A stretch of 64,000 nucleotides of DNA from an uncultured Ardenticatenia bacterium (GTDB taxonomy: Bacteria; Chloroflexota; Anaerolineae; 4572-78; NAK82), in assembly GCA_937127125.1 (NCBI GenBank), contig CAKZLO010000034.1, positions 143,257 to 207,256 of the forward strand, in the 5' to 3' direction. The notes beneath the pieces were generated by a model. That model was not told where the DNA came from, did no database searches, and worked only from the letters and a program-made list of their open reading frames with translations. How positions within the stretch are numbered: position 1 is the first letter of the stretch; every line of letters starts with the position of its first letter. Positions 25,428-33,327 of this stretch are shown here, piece after piece. The position numbers and the translations under genes were made by a program.

Positions 25428-26830
25428 CCGGCGATGCTCTGGCTTTCTGATGGCAAGGGTCCCACTGGCGTTACCTTGCCAGTAGCAACACCTTTATCAT
25501 CGCACGACGTCTCTGTGTCTGGGACACGGCCCGGTGGAATTCGCCGCACTCTAACCTTCTTGATACGTCGTCCCACTACTGTGAGCACACTCAACTCCAA
25601 GTCGCCAAAGCGCACTTGATCTCCTGCTGCTGCGACACGTCCTAGGCAGCTGTAGATCAGCCCGCCCAACGTATCGCTTATGTCGGTGGGCAGATTGGCG
25701 TGCATCGCTTCGTTGATCTCATCCAGATTGGTCCTTCCTTCACAGATTACCTCGTCTGGACCGAGGACAACCAATGAAGGTTCCTCCCAGTCGTATTCAT
25801 CTTGAATCTCGCCTACGATTTCCTCGAGGATATCCTCGATGGTGACCAAACCTGCCACCCCACCATATTCGTCCACGACGATAGCCATATGTACCTTGCG
25901 TTGCTGTAGCTCCTGGAGGAGCTCATCCACCGGCTTGGTTTCAGGGATGAAGTAGGCATCGCGTAGAATGTCGCGCAGACGTAACGTTTCGAAATGGGGC
26001 CAGCTTTTCAATATGTCTTTGGCATAGAGGATGCCCACAATGTTGTCAACAGTTTCTTCGTAGACCGGGATACGCGAGTGCCCAGCCTGTACGATGACGT
26101 GCAACGCTTCCTCAATGCTTGTGTTGACCTCGAGTGCTACCATGTCGATGCGCGGCACCATCACTTCACGTACTAATGTGTCGCCCAGCTCGAAGATGGA
26201 GTAGATCATCTCCTTCTCTTCTTCCTCGATCACGCCACCTTCCTCGCCGGCATCCACTAAGGTTTTGATCTGCTCTTCAGTGATCGGCGGGAGGCAAGCT
26301 CCTCTGAAGCCGGCAGGGCTGCCGGTCAACCACATGCTAAGGGCGGTTACACTGCGCGCTATAGGCGCCGCGATGAATGACAGCAACGTCAGGGGATAGA
26401 TTGTCAACATTGCCACCGATTCCGGGTATCGCGCCGCGAGGGCACGTGGCACTAGCTCGCCCAACACCAATAGCACCAGGACCAATGCCAATGTGATGAG
26501 ACCGATGGCTATGGATTGGAGTGTGACAGCAGGCCAGTCCGGGACAAGCAGCGCCAGCCAGCTAGACAGAGGAGCACTATACTGCGTGATCGCTGACACC
26601 ACGGCTAGAAAGCTTAGCGACTTGGTGGCCAATTGCGTGGTTGCCAGCAGCCGCATCGTATCACGTGAAAGACGTTCGACTAGATGCGCCGAACGACGTC
26701 CTTGCTCCGCTAGTGAATTGAGGCGAGATTTGTCCGCAGAGACAACGGCGACTTCCGCCGACGCGAAGAAGGCATGCAACACTATTAGCAAAGCGAGAAC
26801 CAACAGCGACACTCCCGCGTCCGACTCCAC
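25424..26830 (-). CDS. CNNM/CBS/CorC-domain membrane protein (HlyC/CorC family)
   Basis: A 468-residue protein with an N-terminal DUF21/CNNM domain of four helices (to about residue 185) and a central CBS pair (MVPRIDMVALEVNTSIEEAL ... VDEYGGVAGLVTIEDILEEIVGEI). The C-terminal CorC_HlyC transporter-associated domain follows. Family members handle Mg or Co efflux; the haemolysin label is historical. The start is GTG at 26830 with GAGG 8 bases ahead. It lies 10 bases after the left-handed beta-helix gene. Confidence 0.88.
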   Translation of the reverse strand: MESDAGVSLLVLALLIVLHAFFASAEVAVVSADKSRLNSLAEQGRRSAHLVERLSRDTMRLLATTQLATKSLSFLAVVSAITQYSAPLSSWLALLVPDWPAVTLQSIAIGLITLALVLVLLVLGELVPRALAARYPESVAMLTIYPLTLLSFIAAPIARSVTALSMWLTGSPAGFRGACLPPITEEQIKTLVDAGEEGGVIEEEEKEMIYSIFELGDTLVREVMVPRIDMVALEVNTSIEEALHVIVQAGHSRIPVYEETVDNIVGILYAKDILKSWPHFETLRLRDILRDAYFIPETKPVDELLQELQQRKVHMAIVVDEYGGVAGLVTIEDILEEIVGEIQDEYDWEEPSLVVLGPDEVICEGRTNLDEINEAMHANLPTDISDTLGGLIYSCLGRVAAAGDQVRFGDLELSVLTVVGRRIKKVRVRRIPPGRVPDTETSCDDKGVATGKVTPVGPLPSESQSIAG

Positions 26831-26840
26831 TGAATGGACC

Positions 26841-27551
26841 TCATTCTTTCAGGTTGGACGGCCGTTCCGTCCTCACTACTTCTACTTCTATCCCGCTGCT
26901 GGGCCGGATGATACTGCCTGGTGGGTAGTAGCCACGCGGTGATGTTAGGGCGTACACACGGCAATCCGGTCCTAACAGAGTGCCCGGGTTCGTCACCGTG
27001 TTGCAACCGGTCTGCACTCGATCGCCTAGAATGGCACCCAACTTGCGCATACCGGTATCCAATATTTCGTTGTTGATGCGTATACGGACGTTTGAGCCGT
27101 CTAGCTTCAGGTTCGCCAGTCGAGTGCCAGCGCCCAGATTAACATGGTTGCCTACAATGCTGTCGCCGAGATAGGCAAAGTGTGCTGCATGGGCATTATC
27201 CAGCAAAATTGTGTCTTTGATCTCTGTGGCATGTCCGATTACGCAATTATCCCCGACTAAGACGCGCTCTCGTACATAGGCGCCGTGGCGCACCTGAGTG
27301 TTGCGGCCGATGTAAGCTGGCCCTTTGATCAGTGCTCCTGGTTCTACCACTGAGCCGGGGCCGATGAAGATTTGTTCACCCACAATATATGCTCCTGGCA
27401 TAACCTCTCCGTGGATTTCTGGTCGAATAATGTGTTCCAGATACTCTTTGAGCAGCTTGAGCACATCCCAGACATATGTAACACGCCTGTCCCGAAACAA
27501 CTCGTGATGAGCGTAACGTGAAAGATCGAAAAAATCTTCTGGTGCAAGCAT
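26841..27551 (-). CDS. Left-handed beta-helix acetyltransferase, stand-alone GlmU C-domain-like
   Basis: 236 residues. After about 55 helical residues, a run of hexapeptide turns (IGPGSVVEPGALIKGPAYIGRNTQV...) forms a left-handed beta-helix. The segment AAHFAYLGDSIVGNHVNLGAGT aligns by eye with the GlmU acetyltransferase site ([22 protein letters not shown] in E. coli), keeping the His and Tyr. The GlmU C-terminal Arg/Lys-rich tail is replaced by PRGYYPPGSIIRPSSG. It lies 10 bases downstream of a GlmU-type uridylyltransferase, so the two together probably replace a fused GlmU. An alternative is another sugar-1-phosphate acyltransferase. Confidence 0.72.
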   Translation of the reverse strand: MLAPEDFFDLSRYAHHELFRDRRVTYVWDVLKLLKEYLEHIIRPEIHGEVMPGAYIVGEQIFIGPGSVVEPGALIKGPAYIGRNTQVRHGAYVRERVLVGDNCVIGHATEIKDTILLDNAHAAHFAYLGDSIVGNHVNLGAGTRLANLKLDGSNVRIRINNEILDTGMRKLGAILGDRVQTGCNTVTNPGTLLGPDCRVYALTSPRGYYPPGSIIRPSSGIEVEVVRTERPSNLKE

Positions 27552-27561
27552 TTGTGGGTGC

Positions 27562-28323
27562 TTAAGCCTCCCTCTCTTTGAGACGGCGTACCAGGATAGC
27601 CTCTGCCTCGACCAAATGTTCTGGCGTGTTGATGCCGATTGCCTCCGAGGGATCCAAAATAAGAGTATCGCGCACTATGTGTCCTTCTGCAACAGCGGTG
27701 GAGACCAAGTCGGTAAGGAAGTACTCTCCGTCGTCTCCTTTTCCACGGTGCAACGGGAGCTGAGGCAGGTGAGACCACAGCCAGTCGGCGTCGAAGCAGT
27801 AGACACCTGGGTTAAACTCCTGGATCGTCAGTTGATCAGGTGTGCATTCTGCTTCCTCAATAATTGCGCTCACTCGACCCATACCATCGCGAACGATGCG
27901 GCCGAAGCCGCGTGAGACGTTCCCGCGCACCACCAACATCGCTAACGGCCCCTTGCCACTACGGTAGGACTGATAGAGTGTGGATAGTGTTTCTGCACGC
28001 AGCAGTGGCATGTCCCCATATAGTACCAGCACTGTTTTGCAATTGTTCGTGGCCTCACGCGCTTGTAACACTGCGTGCCCGGTGCCGAGGCGTTCGCGTT
28101 GCTCAGCGTAGAGAACCCCATCGCCGAGCGCGGCACGCACTTGATCGCCTTTATGTCCTACCACTACTACCAGGCGCTCTGGCTCCAAGGCGCGCGCGGC
28201 ATCTAACACGTATGCGATCATCGGTCGCCCACACAGTGGATGCAACACCTTAGGCAGATCCGAGCGCATGCGTTTGCCCTCGCCGGCTGCCAGAATCACA
28301 ACTGCCAACGCTTCTCCGGACAA
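27562..28323 (-). CDS. GlmU-type N-acetylglucosamine-1-phosphate uridylyltransferase domain, stand-alone
   Basis: 253 residues, only the nucleotidyltransferase half of GlmU. Motifs are LAAGEGKRMRSDLPKVLHPL, LGTGHAVLQA, LYGDMPLL, RGFGRIVRDGMG, EFNPGVYCFDA, EYFLTDLV and INTPEHLVEAE. The frame is open upstream into the mutase gene, but a TTG at 28323 with AGAGG 7 bases before it and 2 bases after the mutase stop is the best start. It should make UDP-GlcNAc for peptidoglycan. No acetyltransferase domain is fused; that part is the next gene. Confidence 0.8.
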   Translation of the reverse strand: MSGEALAVVILAAGEGKRMRSDLPKVLHPLCGRPMIAYVLDAARALEPERLVVVVGHKGDQVRAALGDGVLYAEQRERLGTGHAVLQAREATNNCKTVLVLYGDMPLLRAETLSTLYQSYRSGKGPLAMLVVRGNVSRGFGRIVRDGMGRVSAIIEEAECTPDQLTIQEFNPGVYCFDADWLWSHLPQLPLHRGKGDDGEYFLTDLVSTAVAEGHIVRDTLILDPSEAIGINTPEHLVEAEAILVRRLKEREA

Positions 28324-28325
28324 TA

Positions 28326-29732
28326 CTACACCTCTACCATAGCAGACTCTACCTGTTTCATCACCAGATTCGTGATCTTGGCCAAACGCTCCTCCGAACA
28401 CGCCTCAAAGCGCAATACCAACGCTGGCTGTGTGTTGGAAGCGCGTACCAACGCCCAGCCATCTCGAAAGTCGATATGCACACCATCCAGTTCGTCCACT
28501 GGCCAGTAATGTGCGAAATAATCCCGCACCCGCGCCACTACTTGTGCCTTAACAGCGTCCGGGCAGGCGATCCGCACTGGTGGCGAAGAATAATAGGCTG
28601 GCAATGCCTGTACCATCTCCGAGAGTGGCTCTGTGGCCCGGGACAGGATGCTGAGCAATCGTAGCGCTCCCAGTATAGCATCATCGAACCGGAAATCTGG
28701 CAGGTTGAAGAAAAGATGACCGGACATCTCTCCCCCAAGTGCTGCTCCATTGGATTGCACAGCATGGTGTACATAGGCGTACCCGGTAGGTGTGACCACG
28801 GGTGTGCCTCCATGCGCAAGCACGTCATCGCGCAAAGCGCGGGTGCAGAGGACTTCGAACACAATGGAGGCCCCCTGCTGTTGGCGCAGAATATCACGTG
28901 CCAGTAACATCATAATCTGGTCACCTAGGATGCGTCTCCCTCTTTCGTCCACTATTACCAATCGGTCGCCATCCCCATCGAACGCCAGGCCTACATCCGC
29001 TGCCTCACGGCGTACTGTTGCCGCTAATGTGTCCAACGCGCCGGGTGTAGTTGGATCAGGGTCGCGGTCGGGAAAGTGTCCATCCGGCATGCAATTGAGC
29101 TCGACCACTTGGCAGCCCAATGAACGCAACAGCGGAGCAACCACTGGTCCGTTGGTGCCGTGTCCACCGTCGAGCACCACTCTGAGCGGGCGGCGTAGGT
29201 TACAGTGATCGCGCACGCGTTCCAGATAGACAGGCAGTATGTCCACGCGGGTCAGACGCGTGGATGCATTAGACGGCGGTAAAGCGGCACCAAGCCTTGG
29301 TTTGAAGGAAGATGCGAGGGTGGCGATTTCGTGTAGCTCCTGAGCGTTCAGGGTTCGCTCGTGGCGCAACTTGAGGCCGTTGTACTCCGGTGGATTGTGG
29401 CTGGCAGTTACCATAATACCGACGGCTGAGCTGTACAGATCGGTGGCAAAATTGTGCACCGGCGTTGGTACCAGCCCTACGTCGATCACCCGAATACCTG
29501 CACTGAGCAGACCGGAGACGAGCGCTATGGTGAGACGTGGAGAACTGAGACGGGCATCTCGTCCAACGACTACTGCATCCTTGTGCAAGCGCGAAAAATA
29601 AATACCCGCTGCATAGCCGATACGGGTAACCACTTCGTCGAGCAGGTCCCGATCGGCCAGTCCGCGGATGCTGTAGCCGCGGAACAGATGCGGGTTGATG
29701 CAAAGTTTGTCAGATGAATCCGTATCAGACAT
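28326..29732 (-). CDS. Phosphomannomutase/phosphoglucomutase family phosphohexomutase
   Basis: A 468-residue alpha-D-phosphohexomutase with four domains. The phosphoserine loop is TASHNPPEYNG near residue 100, the Mg loop DGDGDR near 238, the sugar loop GGEMSGHLFF near 325, and the phosphate loop RASNTQPALVLRFE near 440. GEMSGH points to the PMM/PGM (AlgC-like) group rather than GlmM, which normally has GEQSGH. The ATG at 29732 is used; GGAGG lies a rather distant 16 bases upstream. As the first gene before the split GlmU it may supply a sugar-1-phosphate to it, including glucosamine-1-phosphate if its specificity is broad. Confidence 0.85.
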   Translation of the reverse strand: MSDTDSSDKLCINPHLFRGYSIRGLADRDLLDEVVTRIGYAAGIYFSRLHKDAVVVGRDARLSSPRLTIALVSGLLSAGIRVIDVGLVPTPVHNFATDLYSSAVGIMVTASHNPPEYNGLKLRHERTLNAQELHEIATLASSFKPRLGAALPPSNASTRLTRVDILPVYLERVRDHCNLRRPLRVVLDGGHGTNGPVVAPLLRSLGCQVVELNCMPDGHFPDRDPDPTTPGALDTLAATVRREAADVGLAFDGDGDRLVIVDERGRRILGDQIMMLLARDILRQQQGASIVFEVLCTRALRDDVLAHGGTPVVTPTGYAYVHHAVQSNGAALGGEMSGHLFFNLPDFRFDDAILGALRLLSILSRATEPLSEMVQALPAYYSSPPVRIACPDAVKAQVVARVRDYFAHYWPVDELDGVHIDFRDGWALVRASNTQPALVLRFEACSEERLAKITNLVMKQVESAMVEV

Positions 29733-29837
29733 TAAGCCAGGTGATGGTCCTCCAGAGGTCGCACGCTTTGCATTCGCATTAATCCGCAAAACCCGTTTGT
29801 CTTACGATCTGCTACCTCAGCCGACCCATCCACCTTT

Positions 29838-29866
29838 ATCTATTGTAATACACCCTAGGCTGTCAA
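29838..29866 (-). promoter_or_regulatory. Possible promoter of the phosphohexomutase operon
   Basis: A perfect TTGACA on the minus strand (29866-29861) lies about 130 bases before the mutase start. The -10 position 17 bases on is poor (ATAGAT), with TACAAT nearby at too short a spacing. Weak support. Confidence 0.3.
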
Positions 29867-30200
29867 GCAAAGGAGGTAGGAATCAGAAACACCAATTGTC
29901 AACCTGCATGGGTTTGGATGTCCCTAAGAGCGATTCCTCGTGGTGACTCTGATAGAAGCTCTCTGAGGCTTTTTGTCGGCCACCACGTGACATAGCCTCG
30001 CGCTGAGGCTGCAGTAGTTGACATCTCCGAAACAACAATGTACTGGTTGCCAGACTAAACGACTTGCTGTCAGCTCTCGGTGACTCAAGAGCGTCAAGAG
30101 AGGGTGTTTTTCCGAACATCTATGTACAGGACAGCACGGCCGTGCGCCAGTTTCGCATGGCGAGTCTTGTATAATGGATCGGTTGCCTGCAGTGGTGACT
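29867..30200. other. Intergenic region without a supported gene
   Basis: About 330 bases. Open frames here (for example 29883-30119, minus) have unnatural composition and no ribosome site. A short hairpin AGCCTC-gcgct-GAGGCT is at 29994-30010. A plus-strand TATAAT at 30170-30175 has no good -35 and no plus-strand gene behind it. Nothing else was seen. Confidence 0.4.
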
Positions 30201-30494
30201 CTACGGCAGCCTCTTCAGGACCGCCGCGAACTCGTCCCTAGTAAAGGCTCTCAATGTGTTCGTTCTGACGTTACCTTGCATTCCGAGGGCTAACAATTGC
30301 GCCAGAGCAACTTCCTCGCTGGGTGCTTCCACAACGGCCACATAGTCGTAAGCGCCCATCACTGTGTAGAATGCCAGCATTCTACCTCCTGCTGCCTCGA
30401 GGGCTTTGGCGGCCATCTCGATTCGCGCAGGAGCTTCCTTGATTTCCCTGACACCATGGTCGGTCAGGTTCATGAGAATTACATATGTTGCCAT
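30201..30494 (-). CDS. GYD-domain protein
   Basis: A 97-residue single-domain GYD family protein (YVILMNLTDHGVREIKEAPARI ... VMGAYDYVAVVEAPSEEVALAQ). The Gly-Tyr/Ala-Tyr-Asp loop that names the family is present as GAYDYV. It is a ferredoxin-like small dimer of unknown biochemical role. AAGGAG lies 8 bases before the ATG at 30494. The frame continues 45 codons upstream, but that part overlaps leader hairpins and lacks a ribosome site. Confidence 0.8.
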   Translation of the reverse strand: MATYVILMNLTDHGVREIKEAPARIEMAAKALEAAGGRMLAFYTVMGAYDYVAVVEAPSEEVALAQLLALGMQGNVRTNTLRAFTRDEFAAVLKRLP

Positions 30495-30750
30495 TGCATT
30501 TCTCCTTTTGTGGGCACTCAGAACGTACTTGAAGCATTTGGGACCTTTCACTACACAAGAGAGGCAATGTGCCTCCTGCGAGGGCAGAATACCACCCTCA
30601 GCACTATGATTCCTTATTCCTTGTGTCACCTGGGAACCAAGACAAAGATGTTAGGCCTGAGATCGTAGGCGAGGTTCGCGGTGATTTAGAGATACACCTG
30701 CTTTACTTCTACTATAAAAGTATATCACGTATTTAATAAATATGCAAGCT
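30495..30750 (-). promoter_or_regulatory. Promoter and structured leader of the GYD gene
   Basis: On the minus strand TTGCAT (30747-30742), a 17-base spacer and TATACT (30724-30719) predict a start near 30712 and a leader of about 218 bases. Two adjacent hairpins lie in the leader near 30565-30610 (GAGGG..CCCTC and GAGGCA-cat-TGCCTC). They lack the T-box core (GGTGG followed by ACCGCG), and no known riboswitch is recognised. Confidence 0.35.
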
Positions 30751-30928
30751 AGAAATTCTAAAAAAGCTTTTTAAATTCTCTTTGATAGGCCTGGCGTATT
30801 ACAGTATCCTCTTGGGAAGATTTCACACATAAAATGACTTTTCCATAAGGATAACACAAGTGCAGGTGCTGAGGCAGCGATGCACACGGAGCCCGCAGCA
30901 TGGGAATCAGTGCCAGGTGTAGGCAGCT

Positions 30929-30958
30929 TTGACAAACAAGCCCTTCTAGCACTATAAT
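30929..30958 (+). promoter_or_regulatory. Consensus promoter of tRNA-Leu
   Basis: TTGACA (30929-30934), an 18-base spacer and TATAAT (30953-30958), both perfect consensus. The tRNA begins 15 bases after the -10 box, so the 5' leader is only about 8 bases. Confidence 0.85.
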
Positions 30959-30972
30959 AAAGTCGAAGACAT

Positions 30973-31055
30973 GCCCCGGTGGCGGAATTGGCATACGCGG
31001 CAGGTTGAGGGCCTGTGCCCGAACGGGCGTGGTGGTTCGAGTCCACTCCGGGGCA
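30973..31055 (+). tRNA. tRNA-Leu (GAG)
   Basis: 83 bases, class II tRNA. The acceptor stem GCCCCGG pairs with CCGGGGC (31048-31054), with discriminator A. The anticodon stem GCAGG/CCTGT encloses loop TTGAGGG with anticodon GAG at 31007-31009. The long variable arm is GCCC-gaac-GGGC, and the T arm GGTGG/CCACT carries TTCGAGT. The 3' CCA is not encoded. Confidence 0.96.
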
Positions 31056-31076
31056 TGATTTGTTTCAACGATCGAC

Positions 31077-31103
31077 AAAGCTACGCTTTGTGCGTAGCTT
31101 TTT
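31077..31103 (+). terminator. Intrinsic terminator after tRNA-Leu
   Basis: A perfect 10-base stem AAAGCTACGC / GCGTAGCTTT with loop TTTGT (31087-31091) ends in a T5 tract at 31099-31103. It lies 22 bases after the tRNA. The T-tract runs almost directly into a TATAAT box (31107-31112) placed 24 bases before the transcarbamylase start. Confidence 0.85.
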
Positions 31104-31135
31104 CTCTATAATGCCACACAAGGAGGATCAATCTT

Positions 31136-32209
31136 ATGAGGACTGATAGCTTCAAAGGTAAGGACTTCATCACGTTGCTCGAGTGGAGCAAAGAAGAGGT
31201 TGAGACAATCCTCGATTGCGCACGCGATCTCAAGAGACGCTATGCGATGGGCGAGCTGCATGATCACCTCTTGCGTGCTAAAACCCTATTTATGATTTTC
31301 TACAACCAGAGCTTGCGCACGCGCAACAGCTTCGAGGCTGGCATGACCCAGCTGGGTGGTCACGCACATTATCTCGATCCTGAGAAAATTTACACACCAG
31401 CGCTGGAGGGTAAGGAAGTAGCCTATTCCACTGAACGTGTCTCGGATGTAGCCCGCGTGTTGAGCCGCATGGGAGACGGTATCGCGATTCGTTGTTATGG
31501 CGATCCGGTGGATTGGGTCTATGGCGCTGCCAACATGCTGATTCGTGAGTTTGCCCGCTGGGCTGACATTCCGGTTTTGAACATGGAGGATGACAAGTAT
31601 CATCCCTTCCAGGCATTGGCTGACATCTTGACCACGTGGGAGCGCTTTGGCACTTTTAGAGGTGTTAAGTTCGTGATGAGCTGGGCTTATTCCCCCAGCA
31701 TTCATAAGCCGCGCGCTGTGCCACAGAGTGCTATCATTGCCGCTTCGATGATGGGCTGTGAGACAGTACTATGCCACCCTCCCGAGTTTGAGCTCGACCC
31801 AGAGGTAATTGCGGCGTGCCAAGCCAATGCAAGGATGAACAATGCCTCCTTCACAATCACGCATGACTTCGAGAGTGCCTTCAAGGACGCGCATGTGGTC
31901 TACCCCAAGGCCTGGGCGCCCAAGTGCTTCTTTAAACCGCCAGTGGGCGAAGGGGACGAGCAAAAGGCAAAAACGATCAACGAACGTTATAAGGGCTGGA
32001 AGATGACGCGTCGTTTAATGGAGACCGCTGATCACGAGGCAATCTACCTCCATTGCCTACCTGCTGACCGCGGCTGGGAGGTCGATAACGAGGTTATTGA
32101 CAATACTGATGTACAGCGCGGGTGGCGTTCCGCGGTGTATGAGCAGGCTGAGAATCGGCTGCACGTGCAAAAAGCGGTGATGACCTTGACAATGGGAGGG
32201 CGACTCTAG
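31136..32209 (+). CDS. Knotted carbamoyltransferase, YgeW/acetylornithine-type (paralogue 1)
   Basis: 357 residues of the aspartate/ornithine carbamoyltransferase superfamily. The carbamoyl-phosphate loop is SLRTR (59-63; STRTR in classical enzymes), then HPFQALAD near 158 and HCLPADRG near 306. SWAYSPSIHKPRAVPQ and VVYPKAWAP are strongly YgeW-like, and the ending AENRLHVQKAVM is like N-acetylornithine carbamoyltransferase. These features indicate the knotted subgroup, whose substrates are unusual carbamoyl acceptors. AGGAGG lies 9 bases before the ATG. The next paralogue starts one base after its stop. The acceptor cannot be named from sequence. Confidence 0.85.
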   Translation: MRTDSFKGKDFITLLEWSKEEVETILDCARDLKRRYAMGELHDHLLRAKTLFMIFYNQSLRTRNSFEAGMTQLGGHAHYLDPEKIYTPALEGKEVAYSTERVSDVARVLSRMGDGIAIRCYGDPVDWVYGAANMLIREFARWADIPVLNMEDDKYHPFQALADILTTWERFGTFRGVKFVMSWAYSPSIHKPRAVPQSAIIAASMMGCETVLCHPPEFELDPEVIAACQANARMNNASFTITHDFESAFKDAHVVYPKAWAPKCFFKPPVGEGDEQKAKTINERYKGWKMTRRLMETADHEAIYLHCLPADRGWEVDNEVIDNTDVQRGWRSAVYEQAENRLHVQKAVMTLTMGGRL

Positions 32210-32210
32210 T

Positions 32211-33248
32211 ATGGACCTCTATGGACGCGACCTGATTACCACTCAGGAATGGAGCAAGCAAGAGCTGGATGAGGTGCTTGAGCTGGCTGCACGGATGAAG
32301 CGTGATCGCTTCTCCGAGCGCTGGACGAAGGTGCTGGCGCATAAGACGTTTTTCATGTTCTTCTATAATCCTTCCGTGCGTACGCGGCAATCCTTCGAGT
32401 GCGCTGCGACCGAGCTGGGCGGTCATGCTCAATTCCTGGTGCCAGAGAGCATGCGCCTCAAGACGGCAACCACAGCTGGTGAAACGGTAGAGGATGCTGC
32501 CAAAGTAATGTCGCGCTATGCATGTGGCATTGGTATCCGCATTCTAGAAGACAAGGTTCCCTATTACGGTGCCGGCAACGAGCTCCTGCGCGAATATGCC
32601 TGTTGGGCGGATGTGCCCGTCGTTAATATGGCTGACGATCGCTTCCATCCCTTTCAAGGATTGGCGGATGTAATGGGGTGGGCAGAATGGTTTGGCGGCG
32701 GGCCAGGCCGACCAGACTATACACGGCTGGAGGGTAAGAAATTTGTGCTGACTTGGGCACAAGGTGCTCTGGCGCGCAGCTGGTGCAGTGTGCAGGAAGC
32801 AATCCTGGTCGCCAGCCGTTTCGGTATGCATGTCACTATTGCGCGGCCGGATGGTTATGATCTTGATCCTGAGGTGTTCGCATGGGTCAAGAAGAACTGT
32901 GAGGCTTGGAACACTTCACTCGAGGTCACCAATGATCCGGTGCGCTGCATGGATGGAGCCCACGTTGTCTATGCACGCAACTGGATGAGCCCAAATGCTT
33001 ACCAGGATGGTCAGTTCAGGAAGCAAGAGGAAATCGCCAAAGCGCTCTCCTATCAAGGCTGGACGTTAGACGCTGCGAAGATGGCGCGCACAGATAACGC
33101 CATTTTCACGCATCCTATGCCAGTGGATCGAGGCAACGAGGTGACCGATGAAGTGGCCAGTGGGCCCAATTCCGTTATTTACACAGTGGCTGAGAATCGT
33201 CTCCACGTGCAAAAGGCGGTGATGGCACTGACTATGGGCAGCCTGTGA
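32211..33248 (+). CDS. Knotted carbamoyltransferase, YgeW/acetylornithine-type (paralogue 2)
   Basis: 345 residues, clearly related to the preceding gene and separated from it by one base. The phosphate loop is SVRTR (55-59) and HPFQGLAD is kept. The acceptor-side motif HCLP of ornithine enzymes is HPMPVDRGNEVTDEV, closer to the HPLP of aspartate carbamoyltransferase. The end AENRLHVQKAVMALTM is shared with paralogue 1. The pair may be a heteromeric enzyme or two enzymes with different acceptors. Carbamate kinase follows 79 bases later, which argues for a catabolic direction. Confidence 0.85.
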   Translation: MDLYGRDLITTQEWSKQELDEVLELAARMKRDRFSERWTKVLAHKTFFMFFYNPSVRTRQSFECAATELGGHAQFLVPESMRLKTATTAGETVEDAAKVMSRYACGIGIRILEDKVPYYGAGNELLREYACWADVPVVNMADDRFHPFQGLADVMGWAEWFGGGPGRPDYTRLEGKKFVLTWAQGALARSWCSVQEAILVASRFGMHVTIARPDGYDLDPEVFAWVKKNCEAWNTSLEVTNDPVRCMDGAHVVYARNWMSPNAYQDGQFRKQEEIAKALSYQGWTLDAAKMARTDNAIFTHPMPVDRGNEVTDEVASGPNSVIYTVAENRLHVQKAVMALTMGSL

Positions 33249-33327
33249 CTCGGTTGAGCCAGCGAACTTCTGCGACTGAGGACCCCGTCGCCCAAGTGCA
33301 CGCCCAAAGCGTGCAGGAGAGAAAGCT

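Noticed and set aside
29883-30119. 78-codon minus-strand frame between the mutase and GYD genes
   Set aside because: No ribosome site, unusual composition and no recognisable features.
30540-30620. T-box-like GGTGGTA followed by a hairpin in the GYD leader
   Set aside because: The ACCGCG part is missing (TATTCTG instead), and a GYD gene is not a T-box target.
30758-31078. Minus-strand frame across tRNA-Leu
   Set aside because: It is the complement of a clear tRNA gene and its promoter.
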